Under the pieces are notes generated by a model. The model searched no databases. It saw nothing but the letters and a program-made list of their open reading frames with translations, and was not told the origin of the DNA. 64,000 nucleotides of DNA from Epiperipatus broadwayi (taxonomy: Eukaryota > Onychophora > Udeonychophora > Euonychophora > Peripatidae). The DNA lies in contig JAQFVV010006275.1 in the NCBI GenBank assembly GCA_028023455.1, positions 806,001 through 870,000 of the forward strand, written 5' to 3'. Both the position numbers and the translations under genes were made by a program. Below, in pieces: positions 9,991 to 22,793 of this stretch (the first letter of the stretch is position 1; each line of letters begins with the position of its first letter).

Positions 9991-12900
9991 GCTGCCCCCT
10001 GTATTAATTTTTGCATAAATAAAACATTTTGTGAAGTAAATAAAATATTGTTGAATTAATAGTGCCCATTCAAAAAATTTTAATCATAGTTTATCTTAAT
10101 ATAGATTTTTTTTTTTAATGTTTCATGATATTAAAATGTTAGAAATAAAACAAGAATATTTGTTGTCCTGTTTAAAATCCTCTAAGTAATGAATAGATTA
10201 ATTTTTAAGCAATCAAAAATTGGTAAAATAGATTTAAGGCTTCCTAATAATATATGCTTTGTAAGCTATTTATTTAACATTTTAATGATTTTATAAAAGT
10301 ACCCCCATTATTCTGTTTACAATTTTAATTCTTTATTGCATATAAATCTATTTATATATGCATGCATACATATCAATTATTCTTCTTAATTCTTTATTGG
10401 AAGAATGCTATGCATTATGTTTTATGGACTTAGTTTTTCAGTCAAACTTGGTGTATTTGCTAAATTTAACACCTCATTTTTATTTTTCAAGAGAATGTTT
10501 ACTGATTAATATTTTTGTTATTATTATCTGTATTTTTATTAAAGTTCATTTTCAGTTTCACTTTGAGTATTGTAAAGTGTTTTAAATAATTGTAAATGTC
10601 TATATCATACTGATATCTATAGATAGCAAGATATTGTCTAATGTGTTAGCCTTATGTAAATATATTAGTTTCATTTTCAAAGTAACTATATAATATTTGC
10701 TATTATATAATTATCTACTGAAATATAGTGTTTTAAAGTGTGTTTAATTACCAAAATTTTTCTTATTTGACAGTAGCTATGTTTGCCTTATATAATTTGA
10801 TACAATGATTGGAACCAAAGCTCCATAGATTACGGCTCAGCTATTTGATTCCCTGTGCTCAAACTTCCTATAAACTCCTGAGAAATAACCATTTTATTAT
10901 TTAATTATTCACTCTTTTCAGTAAAATGGGCACTTTAATGATGTGAGGTATTAAGAATTTCATAGGTAATTCTAAATATTAAAATAATGACAAGCATTTG
11001 CATACTACTCAGTCATAGTTCCTGATGTCGAATTCTTTCAATTTGTGTTTAGACAGAGAATTTAACTTACATTTTCACTTGAGTTTTTCAAATATTCTCT
11101 TTCTGTTCTACAATCACGCAATCTTTGAAATTATAATGAAAAATATATAACCCCCCCCCCTTCAACTTGTTACAGTCTTCATGCATAAAATCATGTGATT
11201 TGTGATTAATGTTATCAGTTGCAATTTTTAAAATTTTGTCTTTTATTTTTGTATTTAATTCTAACTTGGACTCTAATAGTTATAACATTTTCTATTTGTT
11301 CTTTTACACTAATAATGAAATGTTAACACTAATTCTGATGCCAATAGAATTTCATCTTTTATGTCCTGAAATTTTAACTTTCATTATAAATTAGGATTTT
11401 TCTCTATTGGCAAATTGCATGAATTCAGCTCATACCAAAGCTGACATAATAAATCCTGACTTTTTAAACTTAGAATTTTTAATTTTGTATTTTTTCTTTC
11501 TAAAATAATACAAAAGAAGAAAATAAAAAATTAATTTACCTATCTTGAAGAATTATCTATTTTAAATAACTGTATTTTTGTAATTGTTTCTGAATGTAAT
11601 ATTTTCTCTGAACACTATATATTATTGTTGGAGAAACTACCATTATTTTGAATAGGACTGGTTTTTGATAAAATTTGCCAGAATTATTTCTAATGAGTTT
11701 ATATATAAGATATTGCATATGAATTCTAAAAATAAATATCTATGTAGTTTTGTCCTAGTTGATTTACTGTAGGCAACATCTATTTTATTAACTTAAGTTT
11801 TCCCTGGAGTTTTAACTCTTTTTATATATATATATATCTTTTTGTTATCTTTAATACAATTTATAATTTTACTGATGACAAGATCTGCATTCTAACCTAT
11901 CTTATATATTAAACTTAATATTGTTTCTTATTATCAATATTTTTTTTTAAATTTTGTCCACTAATTACTGACATAATAATAACTATTTCAAATCTTTTTT
12001 TTTTTCTACAATTCTTCAAAAATTCTTTAGTTTATCATTTCTTAAGTATTATCCTTTCTAATCATTTTTTATTTAGTGGAAGGATGGTTTTTAATTTATA
12101 CAACTAAATTTTAATTTTCTACTAAATATTATCATTTTTGAGGTGGGAGCACTTTGCTTTTCTTTTATTAGATTCTGCAACGAAAGCAAATGGCTTGTGA
12201 GTGACCTATTATATTTCACTGTTTTTTTTTTTAATATATCTATTCCCCCCCGTTTCTAATGATAATCTTTTTACTTAGTTTTTGAATAATTTGAATATGA
12301 AACGTGGATCATTTTAGTGATAACTGGAAACATTTTATAATTTTTTACTTGTGTTGTTTTTTTTAAAATTATGAATATCAAGCAGCCGTTCATTCCTTGG
12401 GCCATACTTTGCAATAAAAAACTTAGGTTAGGACAATTGTATAAATCTGTAATGGTCATATTCTTTGATGGTTAACTAAAGGGAAGAGATTGAGAGATAG
12501 ATCAAACTAAAGAACCAAGATATTTTCAAGAGTTCTGGAGTCATTTTTTTATTAGTTTTACTAACTAGCAAAAATGATCTAAGGACTGCACTGCATGAAG
12601 AAAACCTGTCATGAATTAATAAATTTTGAAGAAACAGTATAAGTAAACTGTAAGACAGAAGTAAATGCAAGAAACTCAATTCTTCGAAAGGCGACTGATA
12701 TTGAGCCATGACAAAAGTTATTCATTAAAACTCTTGGCCAACTTGCTTCTATTAGTCACTTGTTCTTTTTTGACCTTCTCTATATTTAAGTTATTTCAAC
12801 ATACACTGTTCTCTTCAATTTTGTTTGTTTAGATCTGTCCTTTTTAAAATTATATATTTTTAAATATTCTTTTATTATTTGGTTTTTATTATTTATTGTG

Positions 12901-13138
12901 TGGGATGCTTACAAGAAGTAAAAATTAATAGTCTTAATTTTGTTATGTTATTCTTGTTTTATATTAAACTTTATACCAATTTATTGATTATTTAAAGCTT
13001 GAACAATAATGGAATTATTTCATGTTACATGACTCTCTCATCATAGAGAATGCAGAAATAAATTCAATTAGTTATTTTATATTGAAGCTTTTTTTTAAAG
13101 ATCTTTTATTCTCTTTGATATATGAAATTTAATGTTCT
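9991..13138. other. AT-rich stretch, no gene seen
   Basis: Short open stretches only, with low-complexity Phe/Leu/Ile/Tyr composition typical of random AT-rich DNA. Homopolymers include a C10 at 11151-11160 and C7-8 near 12245. No domain, tRNA or TE motif recognised. Confidence 0.6.
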
Positions 13139-13264
13139 TATAATAGGCAAAACTCTCTCCATACAGTAATGCAACTCTAAGCAAGACAGAGTAATCAATG
13201 GATGCCAGAAGGCTTGTGCATAAAATCCCTATCTAATGCCTACTCATCCAATATCCCCAAACTA

Positions 13265-13289
13265 GTTTCTGGCTTATAGCCTTCATCAG
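13265..13289 (-). ncRNA. hammerhead-like core, satellite copy A
   Basis: Minus strand: CTGATGA (13289-13283), GGC/GCC-type short stem, GAAAC (13269-13265). Loop wording differs by one base from copies B and D. A following CTAGT could pair with a TCTAG/ACTAG-type arm ~25 bases on, but this copy carries ATTAG there, so helix III is weaker. Confidence 0.35.
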
Positions 13290-13701
13290 TGAGGAGGAGC
13301 CTTGGATCTGAGAGCACTGCACCTAGATCTTAGGATCTAATGCAACCCTCCAGCAGCCACCTTTTAACTCTACATAACTATTAAACTATGAGAATAAAAT
13401 TGAAATCACACAGATATTTTCAATCTAAGCTCAATAGCTCAAATAGTCATATTGGTCTGAACTCAGTTCAGCACCCATACATTTTGGTGTAAAAGAGCCA
13501 AAGACACCAAAATGTATGGGTGCTGAACTGAGTTCAGACTCATATGACTATTTGAGCTGTTTAGCTTATATAGAAAATATTTGTGTGTTTTCAATTTTAT
13601 TCTCATAGTTTAATAGTTATTTAGAGTTAAAAGGTGGGTGCTGGAGGGTTGCGTTAGATCCTAAGATCTAGGTGCAATGCTCTCAGATCCAAGGCTCCTC
13701 A

Positions 13702-13726
13702 CTGACGAAGGCCATAAGCCAGAAAC
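13702..13726 (+). ncRNA. hammerhead-like core, satellite copy B
   Basis: CTGACGA (one change in the core box), AGGCCATAAGCCA stem-loop, GAAAC, then CTAGT with ACTAG about 25 bases downstream as a possible helix III. The core substitution at U7 or its neighbour should weaken activity. Confidence 0.35.
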
Positions 13727-14157
13727 TAGTTTTGGGATATTGGATGAGTAGGCACTAGATAGGGAATTTATGCACAAGCCTTCTGGCATCCATTGATTAC
13801 TGTCTTGCTTAGAGTGGCACTACTGTATGGAGAGAGTTTTTCCTATTATAACAACAGTTATGAGAAAGCATGGAAGATAGTGATCATGTGGTGTTTTAGG
13901 GTTTAATACCAATCCTGCCTTATAGGATGGTGGTGGGTTTGGTTGTAAAAGAGCCAAAGACACCAAAATGTATGGGTGCTGAACTGAGTTCAGACCCATA
14001 TGACTATTTGAGCTATTGAGCTTAGATAGAAAATATCTGTGTGTTCTCAATTTTATTCTCATAGTTTAATAGTTATTTAGAGTTAAAAGGTGGCTGCTGG
14101 AGGGTTGCATTAGATCCTAAGATCTAGGTGCAGTGCTCTCAGATCCAAGGCTCCTCA

Positions 14158-14182
14158 CTGATGAACGCCATAAGGTGGAAAC
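14158..14182 (+). ncRNA. hammerhead-like core, satellite copy C
   Basis: CTGATGA and GAAAC are intact, but the intervening stem is ACGCCATAAGGTG, whose arms pair as CGCC/GGTG with one wobble. The stem letters changed while part of the pairing stayed possible. Confidence 0.35.
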
Positions 14183-14615
14183 TAGTTTGGGGATATTGCA
14201 TGAGTAGGCACTAGATAGGGATTTTATGCACAAGCCTTCTGGCATCCATTGATTACTCTGTCTTTCTTAGAATGGCACTACTGCATGGAGAGAGTTTTGC
14301 CTATTATAACAACAGTTATGAGCAAGCATGGAAGATAGTAATCATGTGATGTTTTAAGGTTTAATACCAATCCTGCTTTATAGGAAGATGGTAGCTATGG
14401 TTGTAAAAGAGCCAAAGACACCAAAATGTATAGGTGCTGAACTAAGTTCAGACCCATATGACTATTTGAGCTTTTGAGCTTAGATTGAAAATATCTGTGT
14501 GTTTTCAATTTTATTCTCATAATTTAATAGTTATGTAGAGTTAAAAGGTGGCTGATGGAGGGTTGCATTAAATCCTAAGATCTAGGTGCAGTGCTCTCAG
14601 ATCCAAGGCTCCTCA

Positions 14616-14672
14616 CTGATGAAGGCCATAAGCCAGAAACTAGTTTGGGGATATTGGATGAGTAGGCACTAG
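14616..14672 (+). ncRNA. hammerhead-like core, satellite copy D
   Basis: CTGATGA (14616-14622), AGGCCATAAGCCA with a GGC/GCC stem, GAAAC (14636-14640), CTAGT (14640-14644) and ACTAG (14668-14672). This is the order of a type I hammerhead with helices II and III closed. Departures from canon: the first helix II pair would be A-A, and an extra A sits where U16.1 is expected after helix III. It is a candidate, not a proven ribozyme. Confidence 0.4.
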
Positions 14673-14820
14673 ATAGGGATTTTATGCACAAGCCTTCTGG
14701 CATCCATTGATTACTCTGTCTTGCTTAGAGTGGCACTACTGTATGGAGAGAGTTTTGCCTATCATAACAGTTATGAGCAAGCATGGAAGATAGTGATCAT
14801 GTAATGTTTTAAGGTTTAAA

Positions 14821-17789
14821 TTTAATGTTCATTGTTGTCTGTTTATTGTAGTTAAAGATGTCCTAACTTTCACTCTTTGAACAATATACTACAGTATTAT
14901 ATTTTGATAAATGTAGGGTTTTTTTTCTTCGTCTTTATATATATAATATCAGAAATAAATTTTATCATTTCTTACCTTCATCTTTGCTATAATTTATTCT
15001 CATGCTTATATAAGTAATTAACTTCAGATTAAAAGCTTCATGGTTGACTTTTTAAACGCGATCAATTTAGAAGAAAATATTTTTCACTAGTTAGCCAATT
15101 TCAGGATGATGAAGATTTATTTATACATTTACTTTCTTGCTTTATTTCTAGTTAAAAATAATTGTATATTGATTTACGGACCAATAATTCGATTCTAAGT
15201 CTTGGAAAAAATATCAGAATTATTTCTGAGTGGAATTTGAGTCTGGATCAAAATACAAGTCAGATGATAATGGTAACCTCTTTGCCATAATGATTTTTTA
15301 ATGTGTCATCATTTAACTAACTGTACATATTTTCTACATATATTTTATTATGTCGACCAATTTAATATTTTTTATATAAACTAATGTAATTAATTCATTG
15401 AATATAGACAAGAATGGAATGAGAGCTTTTTTTCAATCAATCTAATAAATTGAAGAGTTACAGAAGGATATTAGAAGGTAATAATGGAAAATAATTACAA
15501 AAGAATGTTTTACTAAAGATATAATACTGAACTCACTGAGGATCAATCAATGATAAATAAGGTCAGTAAAAATTGAAATGCTAATGGATGTATCATCAAA
15601 TTAAGTATATATTTTGATTATCACATTTGTTGGCATAATACTAATTATTATTTTAATAGTAAACTATGCTACAAATTTTATCCTCATAATACAAATGATT
15701 TTAAAAATTGATGAACGAAAGATGCAGTTGCTTATATAGTCACACTAGAAAAACAAAAGATTTATAAATATAAGGAAAGTTTCACCATGGCATTATTTAC
15801 TACAGATAATTTTTAATGGTAGTTTTTATTTTTATTTTTGGAGAACTTCACTAAATCAAAAGGGAGAGAGTTGTCGATTCAAAAGAAACTAATAACAACT
15901 AATGTTTAACAATATCAGTGATAGATTTCCAAGCATTATATTATTTTTATTAAAAAAAATAGCCTTTTTTAATATCATTTTTGAGAAATGCCTAAACTCA
16001 TAATCAGTTTTGTGTACATTACTAATTATTCAGATCACATAATTATGGCTAACTATTGAGGAAAATTATATAACTGAAATTAAGTTATGGGATTTTATTT
16101 AAATATGAAAGAAAAAAAGAAACTGGATTCATTTTCTCTACATATAAGCATATGACAATAGGCTGTAAAATAAATTAAAATCAAATCAAATTAAAAGTGC
16201 ATCTGAAATAACACAATATTCCAGGATTATACAAGATATGTGTATACACACACACAATATTAAATATAATGGATTTTTTTTTTCCTTTCTTATCCGATTG
16301 TCTAGATCTCATTTTCCAATATTTTTAATATTTTTTATACATGTTTTAATTCTCTCTCTAAACATTAAAAATACATTTTTAAAATTATTAACTGCACATT
16401 TCTCATCCAGTATATCATAATCATTCTCTAATACTGAAAATTCAGACTTCTTTTTATGCACATATAAATAATTCATCATAATACCTTTAAAAATGTTTAG
16501 TAATGTGTTTATATCCTGTCAGTATATAAAAATATTTAATCATTATTTGATAAAAGATTTAATTTTGATTTACTGTTTTTTGTTTTAAAATATGCGTAAT
16601 GTTATGTATAAACCTAATATCTATCCTTTGTTAGAATGAATCTCCTGTAGCAAAATTTGAATTATTTAAAATATGAATAAAAACATATAAAGTATATTAA
16701 TTATATGAGTAACCTCATTGATCTGGTCATTCATTTAATGTGGATTTGCACTTTCATAGTTAAGTGATTGTATAATCTCTATCTTAAAATTATTTCTAGG
16801 CATAAATACCTTTTTACTATAATGTTTGACTACTTATATTAAGTGATGAAATAAATTTGAAATATATAAAAACTAATAATAAAAATGTGAATTAGATAAA
16901 TTTACATCAAGATTATCCCAGATCACAAAAAAAATATTGTGGTTTAAAAATATTATAGCCATTTTTTTTATTTTATTGAACAGATGTTATCCTATAATAC
17001 AGTATAATTAGCAATAGTAGGAATATTCAATTGCAGTATATCTTTTAAAATCACATCAATGTATCTATAAAAAGTAACAAAATCTTTCTAATCAGTCAAA
17101 AGATTATTGGTTGTTTTTGTTTTTTTTTGAAAAAGAATCAATTTTTTATCTCACAAATCTAAAGCTATTTTAAACTTTTTTTTTAATTCTATAAATATTT
17201 AATATTTAAATACATGTATATTGAAAGTCTGAGTTCAAGTCTCTATAATTCTATAAATATTGTACATATATTATAAATACATATACACTTTATATTTTTA
17301 AGTAATTTTTAAGAAAAGAATAAGTTACCAGAATTTTATGAGAATGATGAGGGGATGTTGACAGCTGTGATTTATTCAGTTCTAATAGTTCAGTAATCTG
17401 CTATATGTGACTCAAATTTTGTTTAATGATAGTTGCACTAATGGTGATGATAATGATCAGCCAAAATATGAATAATAATATTGATTTAAATAATCAGAAG
17501 TTCAGCAAAGAAGAGAATGAATTAGCTATATAACTAGTTGGTCTCATGTAAATGGCAAATCTTGCTGTGCATGAAATACTTGACATTTTAATCAGACATC
17601 ATTCATTACTTTAATCTTCAGGAGAATATCTACTTCTTTTTGGCTAATCTGCCATGTTTACTAAAACTTCTAAATATTTTTTTGTACATATGTCAGAGCT
17701 GTGTGAAGTAAAATAAAAACCTTAGATAGAATTATATACTTTGTAATAAATCAACATTTATTAGAGATATATAATGTATACATAATGGA
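14821..17789. other. AT-rich stretch, no gene seen
   Basis: No TE motif or gene recognised; only short random open stretches and T/A homopolymers. Confidence 0.6.
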
Positions 17790-18320
17790 TGAAATTAATT
17801 ATAGAATTAAACTTGGTTATAGTGCTTTTGGTGGAAATAACTTGATACTAAAAGGAAATATGCCTGTGTTTGCAAAGGAAGGTTTTTAACAAATGTGGTT
17901 TGCCAGTTCTTACTTATGGATCTGAGATCTGGACACTTAATAGAATAGCAATACAGAGACTTCAGACCACTCAAAGAAGTATGGAAAGATGCATGCTGGG
18001 AATAACAAGAAGAGATCGAAAACGCAATATATGGATAAGAGAACAAACAGTTACTACTGACCTCATTGAAAAAATTAAAAGATTGTTGTGCTGGACATAT
18101 GGCTAGAAGAGATGATAATAGATGGACAATTGAAATCTTAAAGTGGATTCCAAGAGATTGTAAAAGACCCAGAAAGAGACCACATGTGAGATGAGATGAA
18201 AAAGTGTGCAGGGGTGATGTGGAGAAGAGAAGCTAAAGATTGGAGAAGATGGATTGAACTTGGAGAGACCTTCATCCTGCAGTGGATTGATAATGTTTGA
18301 TGGTGATGATGATGATACAT
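17790..18320 (+). pseudogene. RTE/BovB-like LINE 3' end
   Basis: Plus-strand C-terminus of an RTE-type ORF. In order: RIKLGYSAFGG (~17800), a frameshift near 17880, VFNKCGLPVLTYGSEIWTL (~17884-17940), RSMERCMLGITRRDRKRN (~17975), TTDLIEKIKR (~18055), a frameshift, then ARRDDNRWTIEIL (~18100). This is the conserved tail of BovB/RTE reverse transcriptases. The element ends in a TGATGATGATGAT run near 18298-18317, the kind of trinucleotide 3' tail RTE elements carry. The 5' end is truncated near 17790, as is usual for LINEs. The family matches the minus-strand copy at 39.9-49.6 kb. Confidence 0.88.
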
Positions 18321-21300
18321 ATACACAATAATAAAGTGATTATTAATAATTTTTAAAAATAATCATTTAGATAAAGATACAAGCAATAATGTATATTTTA
18401 GATCAAATAAATAATTCTTTTTAATATTTTTTTTTTTTACTTTTACATTTTTATTTAAATAAGAGAAAATAAACTTCATTTTTAAAATTAATTCTACTTT
18501 AAATACAAGCATGGAATTTTTTATTTACATATATATTAAAATAGAACTAGAAAACTTACAGTAGCAGCAACTAGCTTTAAAATATATTATTTTGTCTGTA
18601 CTCTTATATATGTTAATTTCATGCATGTACTTAACTTACAAATATATACAAAAAGAAAATATTAAAATTTTGTTATAATTGTTATATTTTATTTAAATAT
18701 TACAATGGCAGATTCAAATAAACTTTTAATTATAAATATTATAGTGGTGGATTTATTTGAATAAATTGATGCTTTTTATTTTTATGAAGTTCATGTGGAT
18801 ATTGGTTTATTTTTATAATATACACTTTTTAGCATTAAGTTTTAATTTGATTTCGCTAGTTTGAAGTAGTAGTATTTTTGTTTTGAAATCTATATACACA
18901 CCCACTTGATACAAATATTTAATAGATATATGCTGAAATGTATAAAAAAACAGTGAGGTGTTTTTTTGACATGCATTTCCTAGTCAAATATCAACTTATT
19001 CATATGAGAATTTTGTATTCCTTGAGTATGAATTTAATTGCCACACTATATTTCTGTTACTAATTGAAAATGAATGAGAATTCTCTCTTCTGTATATAAA
19101 TATACAGTAATTAATTATTTAACACTGAAGCTTAACTGAGAGATTATACAGAAATTAAAGTAACTATGAGAATGGAAATACTGAGAATTCTTGAACTGTG
19201 TTTGATAAAATCTCACTTTGTGTTAAGTCTTTGGTCCCTCTTTTTTAGATTCAGATAATTTTATGTTATTCAGTAATTTATTTATTTTTTGGCAATCTAA
19301 TTGCTACTTTTTTTTTTAAGTTTACTCATATCTTTGCTTTGTGCTATTTTTAAATTAAAACTAAATAAATTTAGCAGTAAATTGAAATATTGAATATGTT
19401 ACAAGAGATCATGAGATCTTCAAGCTGCACAAGTGATTGGATTAAGTTCAAATTTAGGATCATTTTAATAATAAATAAATTATACTGAATAAGTAATAAA
19501 TATGTTGGATTAAACATTGATTTACCATCCTTTCATTCTTGAAAGATAATAAATTAAAAAGTAAAACTTATTTAATTATTATTATGATTATTTTTATTAA
19601 ATGATGGTGATCAAAGCAAATAAATAGTAGATAATAGTAATTGATTATATTTGACATCAGGTTTTAGGTTTAGAAGTGAAGTGTAAAAGATGTAGACAAC
19701 TTTTTTTGTCTTTTAGGATCAATCAAGAAGAGATCTTCAAATATGAAGTCATATTTTTAAAACAAAGGTCAGATGTTTGCATATTATCCATGATTCATTA
19801 GATTTGAAAATTAAACATTAAAAAAATAGAATACAAATTGTATTATTAGATAGTTGCAAATCCCAACAATTAGATCATAATTTAATCAAGCGGAAATATA
19901 GACGGCCCACTTCGGTTATTTTTATTGACAGTGTAAATATTTATTTGATTGAAATCGATAAAAGATTTAAATAAATAAAAAAAATGGTGGAAGATAAATG
20001 GGAAGAAAGTATTTTTTAACAAAATGAGTGGATTTTTTTGCTATTATTACACTAAATATGCTAAATGAGAAGTCTCAAGTTTCATACAAGAGATAGGTCA
20101 GTTCTTAAGAATTTAGCATTAATGTGGCTGATACATAGTCAAATAGCAGTTATCTCCGGGTTTTTTTTTAATCTAGAGAATATATTATATTTCTAATGAT
20201 GTAAATTAAAATTTGACATTTTATTACCAAGAACTAATTCTTTTAGATCTTTATATGTATATTGTGATTATAAAATTATAAACATAAAAGCTATATAATC
20301 TGTTTAAAATTCTTCAGACAGCTTTTCTTCAAGTCGTTTGACCTTTCAATTCAATTAAATCTTATTTAATTTTTCTTACAAATTTATTTTTCTTTGATTG
20401 AAAAAAATAATAAAAATGGGCTCTAGAAATAAGGAAGTGCCTCATTTGACATTAGTATTATTTTAAATCATGTTTGAAACTCTGACAGATGAAATTGCTA
20501 ATTAGTTTGCATTCATCTCACTGTATAAATATTTAATGAGTACTTCAAATCTAGAAAACAAAGCAAAATTCATAGATGAAGATATTAGATCAGTGATACT
20601 AAGAACTGGTTTAACTATACTTTAAGGAAATAAAATAGTGTGTGGGGGGATAAAGTAGGTAGAATCTGAATCATTTTAGGTGGTTCTCATATTGCTATTA
20701 ATTTTAATATATATATATATTGTGATGATGTATAGTTTAAGTCTCTATATGTAATTATTTAATGTGCGCATGTTTATTCATGTATTAATGTATATGATAT
20801 ATAAGGCTGTAGAAAACTTTAGAAATAAAATATTCAGAAATATTAATTACTCTTTTCTTACTATAATAACGTGAGATTATAAATAGTATGAACTGAAAAA
20901 TCCAACTAACTCAAACATTACTGAAAATTCTAATCCACTGGTCAGTTATTTTTGGCTCTGATTGCCCACATCCATAACTGTAATTGGCTAAAGATTTTGT
21001 TATTGAATACTTCTCTAGAGATTTTATTGTTTAAAACCCTTAACTTTTAATAGAAATTATTAAAGGAAAAATTACCAAAAAGCACATATTTTGGGGTTTT
21101 TTGGTCTTGTATTATCCAAGTAGAAAGAATTAAAAGTGATTACATGATAGAAGACTTAATGAGAAAAGGCTCCACTGTTAGTAATACACACAATTAGTCA
21201 GTATATTAGGTCATCACAACCAAGATTAGAAAAAAAATTGATATACTGCAGTGGTTTCACATCATTCAGCAGAAGTTCAGATATTCCATCAGAAGAAACT

Positions 21301-21839
21301 TTGGATTTCATTATTAAGATCATTGACATTGACCAAAAAATCCTGTTCTCAGAAGAAAGTATGAGGTCTTCCAGTCATTTAGCAGTTAATAAGACAGTTA
21401 CAATTACTAACTGAAGATCACTGATACTAATCCAGATTCATATGTGTAGTTGCAATTGTAGAAGATTGCTTCTGTTTGCTACTACTATTAAAAAGACAAT
21501 TCGCTGAAAATTGTATATCAGTGTATTAATTGATTGCTAAACTAGAGAATATTAATTTCTTAATATTTCTAAATGTGCCATATCATCAAATAACTTAGAT
21601 TACCTGTCATTTCTGATGTGTTCACTTATACCCTAGAATACTGATGTAGATCAGTATATAATAATATTCATTTACTTTTCAGTTAATTTATTTATTAAGA
21701 TTTTTTATATTAAATTTTTTTTAGCTAGAGTTACCAAAAGGGAGTGGTTTGAGACATATACATTTATGTATGGTAACTCTTCACCAGTTATAATGGCTAT
21801 ATCATATTAATTTATTTTTTTTTACTCTATGTCCCATTT
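18321..21839. other. AT-rich stretch, no gene seen
   Basis: No TE protein motif recognised. A slightly less AT-rich patch lies at 21130-21430 but gives no domain in any frame. Confidence 0.55.
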
Positions 21840-22365
21840 AATATTGGATTGTTCTTTTGATTCATACAATCTTCTTTTATTTGAAAGTGGTCTGCCGTTG
21901 TAAGTAACAAAACAAGTTTTCCATCAAATGGTAACCTGAATTTGCAACTAGTGGATTCTTAGCACCTTTGTTTTTATTGGTCAGTAACTGCTGCCTTGAT
22001 TGGCAACTTCATGGTGCCCTGGGAATGTGCACCATAATTTAATTTTTTGTCAATCATGATTATAAATATTTATTTCAAAAAAAGTTTATTCTCATACACA
22101 TTCATTCTGTTTTTTATTTAACTCAACTGATATTTCAGTTAAGAATTATCAAGCAACTAAGGAGAAAAACTATAATGTTCCTTGATCTTAAATTCAAAGG
22201 TAAAATGCCAATAAACTCATCTTGCTGGCTAAGCATGTTTGTTCTTTTATTTTATAAACAATCATGTAGCAATAATGACTGAAAAGACAAGAACTTATGG
22301 AGTAGATATTAGGAATTTGCCCTGCTTGGTTCTTTTAAAACATCAAAGAAGTGTCAATCATTTAT
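21840..22365 (-). mobile_element. 5'-end fragment of the RTE/BovB-like LINE
   Basis: Aligns by eye with 49130-49630 of the larger LINE: TTTGAAAGTG, CATCAAATGG, CTTAGCACC, CTGGGAAT, CACATTCATTCTG, TGATATTTCAGTTAAGA, CCAATAAACTCA, ACATTAGG or ATATTAGG and TTTGCC occur in the same order. On the minus strand it covers the 5' UTR and the first residues of the endonuclease (near 21900-21860), then stops. It is unusual to keep a LINE 5' end without its 3' end, so it was cut by a later rearrangement or deletion. Confidence 0.75.
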
Positions 22366-22641
22366 ATAAAAAAGATATACTCTTCACCATTCCATTAAAA
22401 ATATACTATATACAAAGTATAAATATATTTTTTTCCATATATGTTTTAATTCGATCACCATTCTTACAAATTTTTTTTATTGTTATTTTTACAAACATAT
22501 AAATTAAAATTATTACAAGACTGAAAATATTTAATAATTTTATAATTATTAAATTGTTTTATTTTTCTAAAATCTCTTTAAAAAATTAACTGTGATAAAA
22601 CACAGTTGCTGAAGCTTTAAATATAAAATTATAACAATAAA

Positions 22642-22685
22642 GCTGAGCGCTTTCGGGGGACTTAAGCCTCCATAATCATAGCTCA
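22642..22685 (-). repeat. Penelope-like element end motif, left copy
   Basis: Mirror of the plus-strand motif at 25120-25165: TGAGC...GCTCA outer stem, TATGATTATG on one side and GAAAGC on the other of an internal loop, and a G/C-rich inner stem. Confidence 0.6.
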
Positions 22686-22793
22686 ATACAAAACAAATAC
22701 AAAATATAAACACTTATTCACAAGCAAAATGCGTATCTCAAATAAGATGTAAACTAACTCTAAATAAATAAATAAAATATAAATAAATAAATA

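Larger units (their letters stand above)
13139..14820. repeat. ~457-bp satellite, 1 inverted + 3 direct copies
   Basis: Copy A (13139-13490) is inverted; copies B, C and D follow on the plus strand. The landmark ACACCAAAATGTAT starts at 13504, 13960 and 14418, giving periods of 456 and 458. Copies A and B form a large palindrome with ~350-bp arms and a 13-bp spacer (AAAAGAGCCAAAG). Each unit runs from ACACCAAAATG, through AGTTTAATAGTTAT, a hammerhead-like core, GGATATTGGATGAGTAGG, CTTCTGGCATCCATTGATTAC, to TTTAATACCAATCC. No coding capacity is seen. Dispersed relatives lie at 28.5 and 36.2 kb. Confidence 0.92.

Noticed and set aside
14616-14640. Box C/D snoRNA reading of CTGATGA
   Set aside because: No CUGA box D with terminal stem at the right distance, whereas the GAAAC partner and flanking helices fit a hammerhead-like layout better.
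13139-14820. CRISPR-like or protein-repeat array
   Set aside because: Units are ~457 bp, contiguous, with one inverted, and non-coding; this is a eukaryotic satellite.
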